From: Bacteroidales bacterium | GTDB lineage: Bacteria > Bacteroidota > Bacteroidia > Bacteroidales > Prolixibacteraceae | Direction of reading: 5' to 3' | DNA: 64,000 bases | NCBI GenBank assembly: GCA_012719495.1 | Contig: JAAYAG010000040.1 | Location: 1-64,000 of the forward strand | Part shown: positions 17,601 through 28,125 of the stretch, piece by piece | Numbering within the stretch: position 1 is the first letter of the stretch | Layout: every line of letters starts with the position of its first letter | Made by a program: the position numbers and the translations under genes | Notes under the pieces: generated by a model | The model's input: the letters and a program-made list of their open reading frames with translations, nothing else | Told to the model about the DNA's origin: nothing | Databases searched by the model: none

Positions 17601-20600
17601 TCATTTCTATTCAATCATTTGATGCCAAATTTGCCTACGATCAGAATTTATGTAATTCAACCGCGGTAAGTTTCCATAATCGTTCGCAAGGTCAGGGGCT
17701 TACGTATTATTGGGATTTTGGAGATGGGAAAGGGGAGCAGGTTAAAGCTGAAACTGAATTCGCATATTCGTTCGATGTTGCGGGAAGTTATACCGTTAAT
17801 TTGCGTGTTGTTGCTCCCGGTGGGTGCGAAAGAACATATTCTGAAACCATAAATGTGATAAACATTTCTGCAGGTTTTTCTGCTACAGAAACAAATATTG
17901 GGTGTGCCCCGGCAATCGCAACTTTCATTCCAGATGCTACTGGGACAAATGCCGTTGCTTATATTTGGAATTATGGCGATGACACCCAGCCAGCATCCGA
18001 GCCTGTTCACAAATATTATACGCCTGGAGATTATACTGTTTCTCTTCAGGTATATTTTGATAACGGATGCGTTGTAACATCAAGTCCTAAAGTAGATTAT
18101 ATTCATGTTGAAGGGGCGTATGCCAAACTGCAATACAACCCGATTCCCAGATGTTCTCCCAACGAAATCGTATTTTCACTCACCGAGATGGATGATGTAG
18201 ACTCGATAACCTGGGACTTTGGAGACGGAAACCCAAATTATGCCTATCCATTCAATGACGCAATTGCTGCACACGATACCAGCTACCGGTACAATAATGC
18301 AGGTTTTGCACGCCCAAGTGTTGTGCTAACCAGCAATGTTTGTGGGAGCTATACCTTTGAGAAGTTTGGTGAAAGCAACGATCAGAAAAAGAAAATTTAC
18401 ACCAGTGTGCCACCTGTTGGTGCAATGGAAATCAGTGATTTAGAGATTTGCCAGGGAGTGCCGGTTACTTTCATCGATCGTAGTGTTCCGGCGCCTAAGG
18501 ACACGGTTGAAATTACCCGCTGGCAGTGGACATTTATGCCGGGAAGCACTTCAGATAAAGATAGTGTGGAATTTGCTTACCCTAATTGGGGACAATATCA
18601 ACCTGAACTTATTGTGTCGAACCGGTTGGGCTGTACCGATACTGTTACTTCTCCGGTTTGGATGACAATATACGATATCGAAAATATCAGTGCCGCCATA
18701 AACGCACCCCTTGTTGGTGAACTCGTTTGCGCGGGTACCGAAACAGATTTTCAAGGGCAAGCAAGCTCCAGCAATGGAGCAATAACTTCTTATGAGTGGG
18801 AATTTGGTGATGGTATAGGCTCGTTAAGTCAGAATACTACACATACATATAGTAAAGATACACGTGGGCAGCAAATGAATGTGTTATTTGTTGCCACCGA
18901 CGACAAACAATGTTCCGATTCGGTATTCCGCATTGTTACTATCAATAATCTACAGGCCGCCTTCGGTTACGAACCGCAACCCGTATACCGAGGCGACGCT
19001 GTTGATTTTACCGATTTGTCGGTTTCAACGGCATCAATAAATGCTTTGCAGTGGTCGTTCATAGGAGGACAACCCTCAACTTCCACCGAGCGGGATCCTC
19101 AAAATGTTGTTTATGAATTGATCGATCCAAACTATTCGGTTACGTTGGAAGTTACCGACGCTACAGGTTGTACCGATCAGATCACTCAGCCTTTACAGGT
19201 ACTTAACAACCCCCCGGTTGTTAGTGATTTTATGGTTCAATTCTTTGAGGGAATAAATTATTCTTTCCGACCCGATTCGTTTTTGCGCCATTACACCGAT
19301 AAAGATTTGCAAGCGATTAGTTCGATCCGGATTACTTCTTTGCCTGACACGGGAGCTCTCTTTTTTAACGGGGCTAAAGTAACCCAGCCTTTCGAATTTC
19401 CGTTCAGTCAGGCAGGAATGCTTGAATACCACCCTCCAATGGGTTGGTTTGGAACTACTTCTTTTGGTTGGAATGCTTCCGATGGTTCAGAATTTGGATT
19501 GCAAGGTGCCGCTATAAATATTGTGGTTCTCGATAAACCTGAACCTCCAATTCCACTCGATTTTATTATAGAAGTGGCCGAGAATGAGGTAGCTGTTATG
19601 CGGTTGGATACATTTATAAAATACATAAAGAATCCAACATTTCCAGGCTTTACACTCGATTCAATTCAGATTGTTTCAATTCCTGCTTCCTCCCGTTCGG
19701 TGTTAAATTTCAATGGGGCACCTGTTCAGCCTAATACAAAATATGCCAGTGCCGAAATAGGAAGTAAACTATTTAGCGTTGAGCTACCTCTGGGGTATAA
19801 CCAAAATTCTGTTTCGTTTTTATGGAATGGTTTCGACGGGATTAACTGGGGTACAGCAGCGGGCAGGATCACTGTTGTATACAAAAATAAACCGCCACAA
19901 ATTAATGACATTATACGTTCAGGGCTGGCTGAAGATTCGGAACAAACTATAGCTAAAAATGAGTTCTTTTCAAATTATTTCGACCTAGACCTTCACGATT
20001 CTTTTACAACGTTTTTGCTAAATGTTCCTTCAGGCACAAAAGGCACATTTAAAATCAATGGAAGTGCTTCGGTTAGAACTATTCCATTTAATCAGATCAC
20101 TTCGGTAACGTATACACCTTCAGTTGCTTATAATGGGGTTGTTGAAGTGTCGTGGGGTGCATCTGACGGGCAGGATACCACTTGGGCTACAATTCGGTTT
20201 GAATATGTTAATGCCCCGCCGGTAGCAAACGATATTTATGTTTCTGGCAAGGAAGATGAAAAACTCTCATTCCTTACAACTACTTTTTCAACAAAACCCA
20301 ATCCTTTTGAGGATGTGGATAAAAATGACAATCTGGGAAGTATTCGCGTTGAAACATTTCCGCAGCATGGTGTGTTACTGTTTGGCCCATCAGGCAATGC
20401 TGATACATTGAGAATTGGCGATTTACCTTTCGAAATTGCTGCTTCCCAAATCAATTACAAGTTAGTTTATATCCCAGAATCTAACTGGTATGGTTCTGAT
20501 TCATTTACCTATAGTTCCAATGATGGCTCAGACTGGTCGGCAAGCAGTGCTACGATATATATAACTATTACTGCTGTCAATGATCCGCCTGTAGCCCTTA

Positions 20601-23600
20601 ACGATACGGTATCATTCATTGAAGACCAACGGTTCTCTGACTATAATGTAATCTCTAACGATTTCGATGTTGACAACCTAAATAGTGAACTTTCGGTAAC
20701 AATTGATCATCCAGGAACAGCGGGCGCTAACGGGCAGATTGTGCTTACCCCTGGTGGAATGTTGTCGTACTTCCCAAATCAAAACTTTTATGGGAACGTG
20801 TATTTTACCTATTCGTTGTGCGATCCTGCCGGTTTGTGTTCATCGGCAACAGTATTTATAGAGATTTTGCCAGTAAACGATCCTCCGTTGGCTGTAAACG
20901 ATACTATCACTATTATGGAGAGCGATCCTGGGTTCGACTCTGATGAAACGACCAACTTGCTTGTCAATGATATCGATCCTGAAAACAACCCCAAAATGGT
21001 GATCTTGGCAGGCGGACAACTTCCGGGGACGATCCTTCAGGGAAGTTATGGTACTATCACTATTCGTAGCGATGGAAGTTTTTCGTATGTGCTTGATCCA
21101 ACCAAGGTGGAGTCGCTCGATGATAACGATCAGGTTTTTGATTCGTTTACTTATCAGGCTTCTGATGATGACCCTGAAAGTATTCCTACACAGGCTTCGT
21201 TGATCATAATCATCGATGGGCTTAACAGCCCACCATCACCTGTAAACGATACTGTTTATGTATCTGAAGATCTACTTATCGACTTTTATACAGAAGAATC
21301 GGTGCTAAGCAATGATACAGACCCTGAAAATAATCCTTTATCGCTAGTCGCGGTAAATAGTAATAGTGTAAGTCCGATAAGTGGTTCATTTGGTGAGTTC
21401 TCGTGGACGAATGAAGGCTTGTATAAATACGATCAAAAAGGGCAGTTCAATCATCTTTCGGAAGGGGCTACTGCACAAGTACAATTCGATTATACTGTTT
21501 CTGACGGAGGCCTTAGCAGTATTGGAATCTTGTTAGTTAACATTAACGGGCTTAATGATGCTCCAATTGCTCGGAACGATTTTTTTGAATTCAATATCGA
21601 TTTTGATTCTATGACTGTTGATGGAGGCTCGAATAATCGCCTGTTATTCAATGATTTTGATTTTGATGATGATGGCGATCAGCTCGAAATTGTTTCCATT
21701 AATGGGGTTTCCGGAACGGGTGTTTCCGTTGGAAGTGCTGGTCTTCTTCGATGGACTGAAAATTATTCAGGAACCTACACTTACATACCTGATGCTGATT
21801 CCATTATTAAGCTAAAGGACGGGGATGAGATTTATGATGTTTTTACCTATGTCATTAAAGATATCCATGGGGCTACTGATACTGCAAGCTTGACAATTAC
21901 TATTAGGGGGAAAAACGACAATCCACTTAGTAACGACGATATTTTCGAGATTTGGGAAGATACTTTACAAAATTCAATGCCTGCTCCCGGCTTGCTCGAG
22001 AACGATAGCGACCCCGAAAATGATCCTGTGGTGGTTGCAATAAACGACGAAACCAGCGGTATTATTCCTGGTCGGTATGGGCGTCTTGAGTGGGATTACT
22101 CAGGGGCATATACGTATTTCTCCGATTCGGCAACCGTTAACCATTTTGCCAAAGATTCGCTTTATACCGATACGTTCAGGTACAGGATGAAAGATAGCAA
22201 CAATGCCGATTCATATTCATTCTTATATGTCCGGATTAAAGGGCAGAACGATGCGCCATATGCTATCAACGATTACGATTATGTGAACGAACTCGATACA
22301 ATCCAGAAAATCAATGTTGATAGCGGTTTGTTGAAAAACGATTTCGATATTGATTATCATGATTCTGTTTCGGTATTGATGTTGAATAATCAGATGGAAG
22401 TTCCGGCTATCGGAATTTACGGGCAGCTATTCTGGGCGTCTGATGGTACATATACTTATGTGCCGAATGAAGAGACGGATACACTTAGTTTTGGCGAAAT
22501 CGTTATTGAAACATTTGACTACACCATTACCGACCTTCATGATTCGTTGACAAGTGCACAACTGATAATAAACATTACTGGCACGAACGATTCTCCGGTG
22601 GCGGTTAACGATACCATACAGGTTTCTGAGGATTCTCTGCAGGTTGCATTTGCCGAACCCGAAGAACGTCTTCTGTTTAACGATTTCGATGTAGACAGGG
22701 ATTCTTTCTGGGTTTATAGTGTCGATGCAAAGAAAAGCCCATCAATTTTATTGCCACATAGCCATATTGAATGGGATTCGACCGGGGCGTTTACGTATTT
22801 CCGTAATCCGGAACTCGATACGCTCGCTATTGCTACCCAAGTAATTGATTCGGTTAGGTATAGAGTTGTAGATGAAAACAATGCCTCGGGGTATGCTTGG
22901 CTCTACATTTACATTCTGGGCGAAAACGATGCCCCGGTTGCCGTACGTGACCACAATCAGTTGCTTGAAACAACCGACAGTATAGTAAGTGATGCTTCTA
23001 CTCTTTTGTTGGCCAATGATTATGATGTTGATAAGGGAGATACTATTGTGGTGAGCAGTGTTGGTAATAGTTCAGAAAGCATCATAGTTGGCCGATATGG
23101 AGAGCTGTTGTGGCAAGCTGATGGTTCTTACGTGTATTTCAATAATAACGAGGCAACCGATTCGCTTAAAGATGGAAATCAAGTTTCTGATTGTTTCCCA
23201 TATACCATTGTTGACAAGGAAGGAGCTACGGCACAAGATACCTTGCAAATAACCATCACTGGTGTTAACGATGAGCCGGTGGCCATAAGTGACACTCTTT
23301 CATTGTTCGAAGACGAGTTGGTTAAGGCGCTGGTTGCCGGAACTGACGGATTACTCGATAATGATATTGACGTAGATAATGAGCCATTGAGGGTCGTAAA
23401 CTTTGATAGCAGAAACCAATATTCATTTTCAACAGTTTATGGGGCAATAACCTGGGATCAGTTTGGCTCAATAACCTTTGAACCCAATCAGTTGGCTGTT
23501 GATTCATTAAAGCATAACGAAGAGGTGTCTGAACGGTTTACGTATGTCGTTAGCGATGCTCAGGTAAGCGATACCGCTCAATTAGTGATAATCATCAAGG

Positions 23601-26600
23601 GGTTGAATGATGCGCCAACGGCTCTAAATGACTCTGTTTTCATCGACGAAGATACCCTTTCTGTAAAGATTTCTACAAATGATATTCAACATCTTCGTGC
23701 AAACGATTCTGATGTTGATGGCGATTCAACTTTTATTCTGTCGATTAATGATTTACCCGAAGGAAATCAGGTAACAGGCTATTTTGGTACGCTGCTATGG
23801 GGAAGCGACGGAAGCTATACATATTATACCAATCAAGAAATTACCGATACGTTGGCCTATGGCGAAACCGTGTTCGAAACCTTTGTATATGTTTTGTCCG
23901 ATGTGTTGGGAAGTGTCGACACAGCCATGTTGGTTATTCAAATTGATGGGGTGAACGATCCACCGGTAGCCGTCAGAAACAATTATCGTACATACGACCG
24001 TATCCCTATTGCCATTTCGGCTCCATCGCCCGATGACATTTTGTATAATGATACCGATGTTGATGGCGATTACAAAGAACTTATTGCGGTGAATGAATCG
24101 GCCGATACGGTTACTACCGGGGTTTATGGCATACTTACATGGAGCAACGACGGTGGTTTTGAATACAAACCCGATTCTGCTTTCGCGGTAAGTTTGCGAC
24201 CTCTCGAAACCGTTGTCGATACTTTTGTGTATAGAATGCATGATGAATGGCAAGCTGCCGATACTTCACTCTTACACTTTACCATCGAGGGGATTAACAA
24301 TCCTCCGCGGGCAAGGAAAGATACCTTGTATTTGTCTGAAGATGATTTTTTTAAGAGTTTGCCCGCTCCGGGATTACTGATCGCAAAAAATGTGGATGAC
24401 CCGGATAAGGATACATTGACAGTGCAATCTATTACAGGCCCGTTAGCTACTTCTGTTCTGGATTCTGTTTCTGGTAACTATGGGTACATGAAGTGGGACA
24501 GTGTTGGAAATGTTACTTATTATCCTAATCAGGATGTCATTCATCAATTGGGTGATAGAGAATTTATTACTGAAACATTTACCTATACAGTTGTCGATCA
24601 GGGCAATCTTGCTGCTACTTCGAAATTGATTGTGCATGTTTTGGGCCAGAATGATCCGGTAACGGCATTTAATGATACGGCCAGTGTCGATGAAGATACT
24701 TGGTTGCGATACAACGTATGTGAAAACGATTCGGATATTGATTTCGACTGGGAAGGAAACTTCGATTATTCTGCATTAACTATTATTACCTCGCCTCAAC
24801 ATGGATTGGCTTCGCGAAACAGTGCAACGGGTGAAATATATTATAATCCCGATAAGGATTTTTATGGCGAAGACAGTCTGCAATATCGTATCTGCGACAC
24901 CGGCGATCCGGTTTATTGTGATGAGGCTTGGTTCTATATTCATGTGCTTCCAGTTAACGATCCCCCTGTCGCCACTCATTTGGTGCTCAAGACACCTGTG
25001 AACACCCCGATTGGGTTCAATTATCCGGCTCAGATTAATGATATTGATGATGGTATTGACTCCACTTCACTCATTCTTCTTTATGATGGGGATGCCGAAA
25101 TTACAAAAGATGAAGTTTATTATCAGATTACATATAATCCGGTAGCAGATTCTTCATATCGTGATGAATTTATTTATTCAATGACCGATAAAACGGCAGT
25201 GCCGGCTTATGTGATTGTGACCGTTCTGGTTGGCGATACCCTTTCAGATTTCTATGCACAGAATGATACTATTACGACAATTGAAGATACCGCTGTTGAT
25301 ATTTATAATCTTGCCAACGACACGATTGGTTCTGAATTCCCCGATCCGAGGAGTGTCGAGATTGAAGTGTTCCCGGTAAATGGGGTGGCTGTTTTCGATC
25401 CGGTGAAGCAGATTATTGTTTATTCACCTGATGAAAATTTTAATGGAAAGGATTCGCTTGCGTATATTTTAGCTTCAGGTCTTGGGCATTGGGATTTTGC
25501 ATGGGTTTATATCACTGTGCATCCGGTCGATGATGCCTTTGGTGCCAACGACGATTATGCGGAAACGTATGTGAATAGGACTGTTCAAATAGCCGCATTG
25601 GCTAATGATGTAGACCCTGATAATCTGGTTGATGCAGTTTCTGTTGCTGCTCAGCCTCAAAATGGGACAGCCATTGTAAATATTGACCAAACTATTGGAT
25701 ACACGCCAACGACTGGTTTTGTGGGTATCGATAGTTTTTATTACCGGATTTGTGATACCGAATCATCGGTATGCGATAGTGCCCGGATCATTGTTATTGT
25801 TTCTCCGGAAGAAAAACTCTTCGAGGCAATGAACGATGATTATTCTACCAATGAAAATGAGGTGTTGGTGATGGATAATCCGTTGCCAACCAATAACGAT
25901 AAAAATACAGATGCTACTGTACTTGTCGATCAGGGAACGTTTGAAGTAATCAGTGGGCCGGAAAACGGGAATTCTGTTTCGTTGGTCAATGTCGTTACCT
26001 ACACTCCTGATAACGATTATTTTGGACCCGATTGGATGCAATATATCGTGGCCGATTCTGTCGGCAACTGGGACATGGCCGAAATCAACATTTGGGTGAA
26101 TGAAATTAATACACCTCCGGTTGCTGTTAACGATACTCTAATCGTTACGAAAAATGAATTTAAGCGGATTTTCGTGCTCGAAAACGACTACGATACTGAT
26201 GGTTCGCTCAACTGGTCAACGCTTGACATTGTGGGCAATCCACAAAATGGCGAAGTAGTGGTTGATACACAAACCGGAACAATCCTTTATAAACCATCGA
26301 TTAACTCGGGTGATGACCATTTCACATACAAGATTTGCGATACTGAAGGTCAGTGCGCCCAAGCAACAGTTTATGTTACCATTGAACTTGAAACAACTAT
26401 ATATATATATCGCACCACCCTTGAAGATACCCCGGTTTCGATTGATGTGGCTGCAGAAATGGCAAAATACAACCTTACATTTGATGTCAATGAGATTATT
26501 GAAGAAGTGGCTCCCGACTTGGGAAACTATGTATGGAGCATCAATAATGAACTGTTAACTTATTCTCCTGTTCTTGACTTGAATGGTAAGGATACAATTC

Positions 26601-28117
26601 AGTTGAATGTTTGGTCGGGTGATCATAGCGAGTTTGCCTATTTGCGAATTTTCATTACCATTCTTCCGGTAAACGATGCACCTGTTGCCATTGGCGATAC
26701 CCTGTATTGGCTGAGTGCTCCCGATACATTAATGGCATCGTTCGAAGCGGTACTTGCCAACGATTATGATGTTGACGACGATACAATCCACCTTTCGCGT
26801 GAGGTTGTTGAAACCGGTTATGATGGTTTGTCTGTTGTTTTCAATGCAGATAGTACAATAGTAATAACTTCTGATTCAATAGAATGGTGTGATGCTTGGT
26901 TTATATATCAGATTTCTGATGGTGTACTTACCGATACTGCCATCGTGCAAATTTGGCCTTCGCTTGAGGGTATTTTAGCACACGACGACGAGGCTTCGGT
27001 TTTTGAAAATTCAACAGGAAACAAGATTGATGTGTTGGCAAACGATAGTTTTGTAGATAATCAACGTTGCACTATCGATACAATAATAATAGTAACGCCT
27101 CCGCAGCATGGTGTAGCTCAAGGTACTTATGATAACTTTGTTGAATATTCGCCAACATGCAACTTCTATGGGCAAGACCGGTTTATGTATCAGATTATTG
27201 ATATTTGGGGGCAGGAAAGCAGTGCTTGGGTTTATGTTGATGTAATTGAGCGAAACAGGCCTCCTGTGGCTGTCGACGATTCGGTGTCGAATCTTGGAGA
27301 AACCGTCAATATTCCTGTTCTTGACAATGACTTCGACCCAGATGCCCTATCTAGTGGCGAATGCGAAGGAGACCCCGAAGCACATATTGTTGCCGAAAAT
27401 ACTGTCTTGGTTGATGCGCCAATGTTTGGTACGGCAATTTTCGACCCTTCGACAAACAGTTTTGTATACACTCCCGAAGAAATGACTTGTACCGACTACT
27501 TTACGTATGCCATTTTCGATGAGAAGGGAGCTTCAGACACGGCAACCGTTACGGTCGATTTTAGTGAAGCACCCATTTTGGCCATTACCGATACGGTGAA
27601 AACTTATCCAGGAATATCTGTCGATGTTGCACCATTGCTCAACGATATTGGCTATTTTGTTGCTGACGAAACTATAATTGAAGAAACTTACCCTCTACAT
27701 GGTTTTTGGAGCCGGTTTGGAAACGAGGTGACTTACACTTCGGATAGAGATTTTATTGGGCACGATAGTTTGCTGTACACAATTATTTCTCCTTGTGGCG
27801 TTGAGCAAAGCGCATGGATTGTTTTCCTTGTTGAGGAACTCCGTGTGCCAGAAATAATATCCCCAAACGGTGACGGTTCGAATGACGTACTAATTATCAA
27901 TGGAATCGAATATTTCCCCGATTCTTGGCTGCAGATTTATAACCGCTACGGCCATATTGTATACGAAAAGAAACGTTACGATAATAGCTGGGGAGGGTAT
28001 TCAAACAAAGGAAGCTTGGGGGGAAACAAACCGTTACCTTCTGGAACCTATTATTACACGTTAACGTATAACGAAGGGAGGAACAAGCAAGCCGGATTTA
28101 TTTACATTTTCTGGTAA
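14624..28117 (+). CDS. Giant secreted PKD/cadherin-like repeat protein with T9SS type-B sorting domain
   Basis: A 4497-residue cell-surface or secreted adhesin candidate. It has a signal peptide (hydrophobic core VVFFSLLFAVLA, cut after THAQ near residue 31), then a putative Ig/cadherin-like module. PKD-type domains follow up to about residue 1540, with repeated WDFGDG-type motifs (NWDFGNG, WDFDGDG, WNFGDG, YWEFGDG). About 27 tandem-95/cadherin-like repeats run to about 4400, each starting near NDxPVAxND. The last 90 residues are a gliding-motility-type C-terminal domain (IISPNGDGSNDVL, IYNRYGHIVYE, LPSGTYYYTL), the T9SS type-B signal. Aspartates are very abundant, which suggests calcium binding. 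The partner PorP/SprF gene follows by 8 bp. Confidence 0.93.
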   Translation: MRQCGSVSWYKFGQWVVFFSLLFAVLATHAQNLPPVPDLGIPNQHARAGEVFSCAIPSNAFRDENNDPLQLTITGLPTGLTASGNIISGVVAAPQVANVTVLASDGQYSSSLNFKIIVHDTSSPYAAFSMSVQRGCGTQYVKFSNKSEVNAGVTYNWDFGNGNSSKYADNTAAVYASPGTYTVTLSFVYNSTTYTYSDQITVYPLPAAAISRSPLVDACEPFQVTLTASPSGAKYYQWFSNQFTDQQQYASVSNSTVIEGLKDGVYTIDLTVTDANGCKGQVKAENLFTVYDKPENSFTFLKGNACEPSPTSFTRETALVGSTVKSATWTVDGQQINTLDIPYVHNFTSTGNHIVSLVTVSEQGCQSDAFVDTVLFNSNNSAFFSVTPSQACLGTTFSFDDNVSSTIVSRTWDFDGDGTIDASGQDPTWTYTEAGNFPATLYAKFTDSCERVITRNILVENIEADFVAQYQGDCAGTMSLALTDKSKSTFNLTSWKWYYRRNASPWIMVTGQQPAEITDLAPGNYSISLVVANGICSDSINKSILISESSISDIILSGAVNGCSPAGETRFSAVFSSAYDEPVEFSWDFDNNGTYDAFTATSEAAHTYTLPGVYSVKVRVRTASGCFYERVLFNAVRFSNPLVINNVTLNQPDRCYPTGISLQVEVPAGTDSLRFIVYPDTVITVSALTFPIHTFNYRFKNIGVFYIDVVAIDNGCESAPYRVSDIHIDGPKATFSTVSSSFCNIFDVAFSNQTTNNVGATTNYSWNFGDGTSSTEKNPLHKYSAPGTYVVTLEATDPDTYCSDIYQQEIILYEFNDDVEIIQPKVLSGCAPLQVEFTLDDSQFSSNFAVDSVVWDFRDGTIIRQSSLAAVIHTFQTPGNYAVAVQIYGAAGACSFSSEMDNAIEVKGPIIDGISYLPQPVCDRDVTFTAQVSKTPGDDGVPVSFYWEFGDGTNATMASNSVSHPYSRDSIFSVMVRVSDSNGCSSELTVNNLISIQSFDAKFAYDQNLCNSTAVSFHNRSQGQGLTYYWDFGDGKGEQVKAETEFAYSFDVAGSYTVNLRVVAPGGCERTYSETINVINISAGFSATETNIGCAPAIATFIPDATGTNAVAYIWNYGDDTQPASEPVHKYYTPGDYTVSLQVYFDNGCVVTSSPKVDYIHVEGAYAKLQYNPIPRCSPNEIVFSLTEMDDVDSITWDFGDGNPNYAYPFNDAIAAHDTSYRYNNAGFARPSVVLTSNVCGSYTFEKFGESNDQKKKIYTSVPPVGAMEISDLEICQGVPVTFIDRSVPAPKDTVEITRWQWTFMPGSTSDKDSVEFAYPNWGQYQPELIVSNRLGCTDTVTSPVWMTIYDIENISAAINAPLVGELVCAGTETDFQGQASSSNGAITSYEWEFGDGIGSLSQNTTHTYSKDTRGQQMNVLFVATDDKQCSDSVFRIVTINNLQAAFGYEPQPVYRGDAVDFTDLSVSTASINALQWSFIGGQPSTSTERDPQNVVYELIDPNYSVTLEVTDATGCTDQITQPLQVLNNPPVVSDFMVQFFEGINYSFRPDSFLRHYTDKDLQAISSIRITSLPDTGALFFNGAKVTQPFEFPFSQAGMLEYHPPMGWFGTTSFGWNASDGSEFGLQGAAINIVVLDKPEPPIPLDFIIEVAENEVAVMRLDTFIKYIKNPTFPGFTLDSIQIVSIPASSRSVLNFNGAPVQPNTKYASAEIGSKLFSVELPLGYNQNSVSFLWNGFDGINWGTAAGRITVVYKNKPPQINDIIRSGLAEDSEQTIAKNEFFSNYFDLDLHDSFTTFLLNVPSGTKGTFKINGSASVRTIPFNQITSVTYTPSVAYNGVVEVSWGASDGQDTTWATIRFEYVNAPPVANDIYVSGKEDEKLSFLTTTFSTKPNPFEDVDKNDNLGSIRVETFPQHGVLLFGPSGNADTLRIGDLPFEIAASQINYKLVYIPESNWYGSDSFTYSSNDGSDWSASSATIYITITAVNDPPVALNDTVSFIEDQRFSDYNVISNDFDVDNLNSELSVTIDHPGTAGANGQIVLTPGGMLSYFPNQNFYGNVYFTYSLCDPAGLCSSATVFIEILPVNDPPLAVNDTITIMESDPGFDSDETTNLLVNDIDPENNPKMVILAGGQLPGTILQGSYGTITIRSDGSFSYVLDPTKVESLDDNDQVFDSFTYQASDDDPESIPTQASLIIIIDGLNSPPSPVNDTVYVSEDLLIDFYTEESVLSNDTDPENNPLSLVAVNSNSVSPISGSFGEFSWTNEGLYKYDQKGQFNHLSEGATAQVQFDYTVSDGGLSSIGILLVNINGLNDAPIARNDFFEFNIDFDSMTVDGGSNNRLLFNDFDFDDDGDQLEIVSINGVSGTGVSVGSAGLLRWTENYSGTYTYIPDADSIIKLKDGDEIYDVFTYVIKDIHGATDTASLTITIRGKNDNPLSNDDIFEIWEDTLQNSMPAPGLLENDSDPENDPVVVAINDETSGIIPGRYGRLEWDYSGAYTYFSDSATVNHFAKDSLYTDTFRYRMKDSNNADSYSFLYVRIKGQNDAPYAINDYDYVNELDTIQKINVDSGLLKNDFDIDYHDSVSVLMLNNQMEVPAIGIYGQLFWASDGTYTYVPNEETDTLSFGEIVIETFDYTITDLHDSLTSAQLIINITGTNDSPVAVNDTIQVSEDSLQVAFAEPEERLLFNDFDVDRDSFWVYSVDAKKSPSILLPHSHIEWDSTGAFTYFRNPELDTLAIATQVIDSVRYRVVDENNASGYAWLYIYILGENDAPVAVRDHNQLLETTDSIVSDASTLLLANDYDVDKGDTIVVSSVGNSSESIIVGRYGELLWQADGSYVYFNNNEATDSLKDGNQVSDCFPYTIVDKEGATAQDTLQITITGVNDEPVAISDTLSLFEDELVKALVAGTDGLLDNDIDVDNEPLRVVNFDSRNQYSFSTVYGAITWDQFGSITFEPNQLAVDSLKHNEEVSERFTYVVSDAQVSDTAQLVIIIKGLNDAPTALNDSVFIDEDTLSVKISTNDIQHLRANDSDVDGDSTFILSINDLPEGNQVTGYFGTLLWGSDGSYTYYTNQEITDTLAYGETVFETFVYVLSDVLGSVDTAMLVIQIDGVNDPPVAVRNNYRTYDRIPIAISAPSPDDILYNDTDVDGDYKELIAVNESADTVTTGVYGILTWSNDGGFEYKPDSAFAVSLRPLETVVDTFVYRMHDEWQAADTSLLHFTIEGINNPPRARKDTLYLSEDDFFKSLPAPGLLIAKNVDDPDKDTLTVQSITGPLATSVLDSVSGNYGYMKWDSVGNVTYYPNQDVIHQLGDREFITETFTYTVVDQGNLAATSKLIVHVLGQNDPVTAFNDTASVDEDTWLRYNVCENDSDIDFDWEGNFDYSALTIITSPQHGLASRNSATGEIYYNPDKDFYGEDSLQYRICDTGDPVYCDEAWFYIHVLPVNDPPVATHLVLKTPVNTPIGFNYPAQINDIDDGIDSTSLILLYDGDAEITKDEVYYQITYNPVADSSYRDEFIYSMTDKTAVPAYVIVTVLVGDTLSDFYAQNDTITTIEDTAVDIYNLANDTIGSEFPDPRSVEIEVFPVNGVAVFDPVKQIIVYSPDENFNGKDSLAYILASGLGHWDFAWVYITVHPVDDAFGANDDYAETYVNRTVQIAALANDVDPDNLVDAVSVAAQPQNGTAIVNIDQTIGYTPTTGFVGIDSFYYRICDTESSVCDSARIIVIVSPEEKLFEAMNDDYSTNENEVLVMDNPLPTNNDKNTDATVLVDQGTFEVISGPENGNSVSLVNVVTYTPDNDYFGPDWMQYIVADSVGNWDMAEINIWVNEINTPPVAVNDTLIVTKNEFKRIFVLENDYDTDGSLNWSTLDIVGNPQNGEVVVDTQTGTILYKPSINSGDDHFTYKICDTEGQCAQATVYVTIELETTIYIYRTTLEDTPVSIDVAAEMAKYNLTFDVNEIIEEVAPDLGNYVWSINNELLTYSPVLDLNGKDTIQLNVWSGDHSEFAYLRIFITILPVNDAPVAIGDTLYWLSAPDTLMASFEAVLANDYDVDDDTIHLSREVVETGYDGLSVVFNADSTIVITSDSIEWCDAWFIYQISDGVLTDTAIVQIWPSLEGILAHDDEASVFENSTGNKIDVLANDSFVDNQRCTIDTIIIVTPPQHGVAQGTYDNFVEYSPTCNFYGQDRFMYQIIDIWGQESSAWVYVDVIERNRPPVAVDDSVSNLGETVNIPVLDNDFDPDALSSGECEGDPEAHIVAENTVLVDAPMFGTAIFDPSTNSFVYTPEEMTCTDYFTYAIFDEKGASDTATVTVDFSEAPILAITDTVKTYPGISVDVAPLLNDIGYFVADETIIEETYPLHGFWSRFGNEVTYTSDRDFIGHDSLLYTIISPCGVEQSAWIVFLVEELRVPEIISPNGDGSNDVLIINGIEYFPDSWLQIYNRYGHIVYEKKRYDNSWGGYSNKGSLGGNKPLPSGTYYYTLTYNEGRNKQAGFIYIFW

Positions 28118-28125
28118 GCAGTATT

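Noticed and set aside
15418-27471. Many minus-strand and off-frame ORFs within the giant gene
   Set aside because: They are shadows of a continuous 4497-codon frame with signal peptide, repeats and sorting domain.
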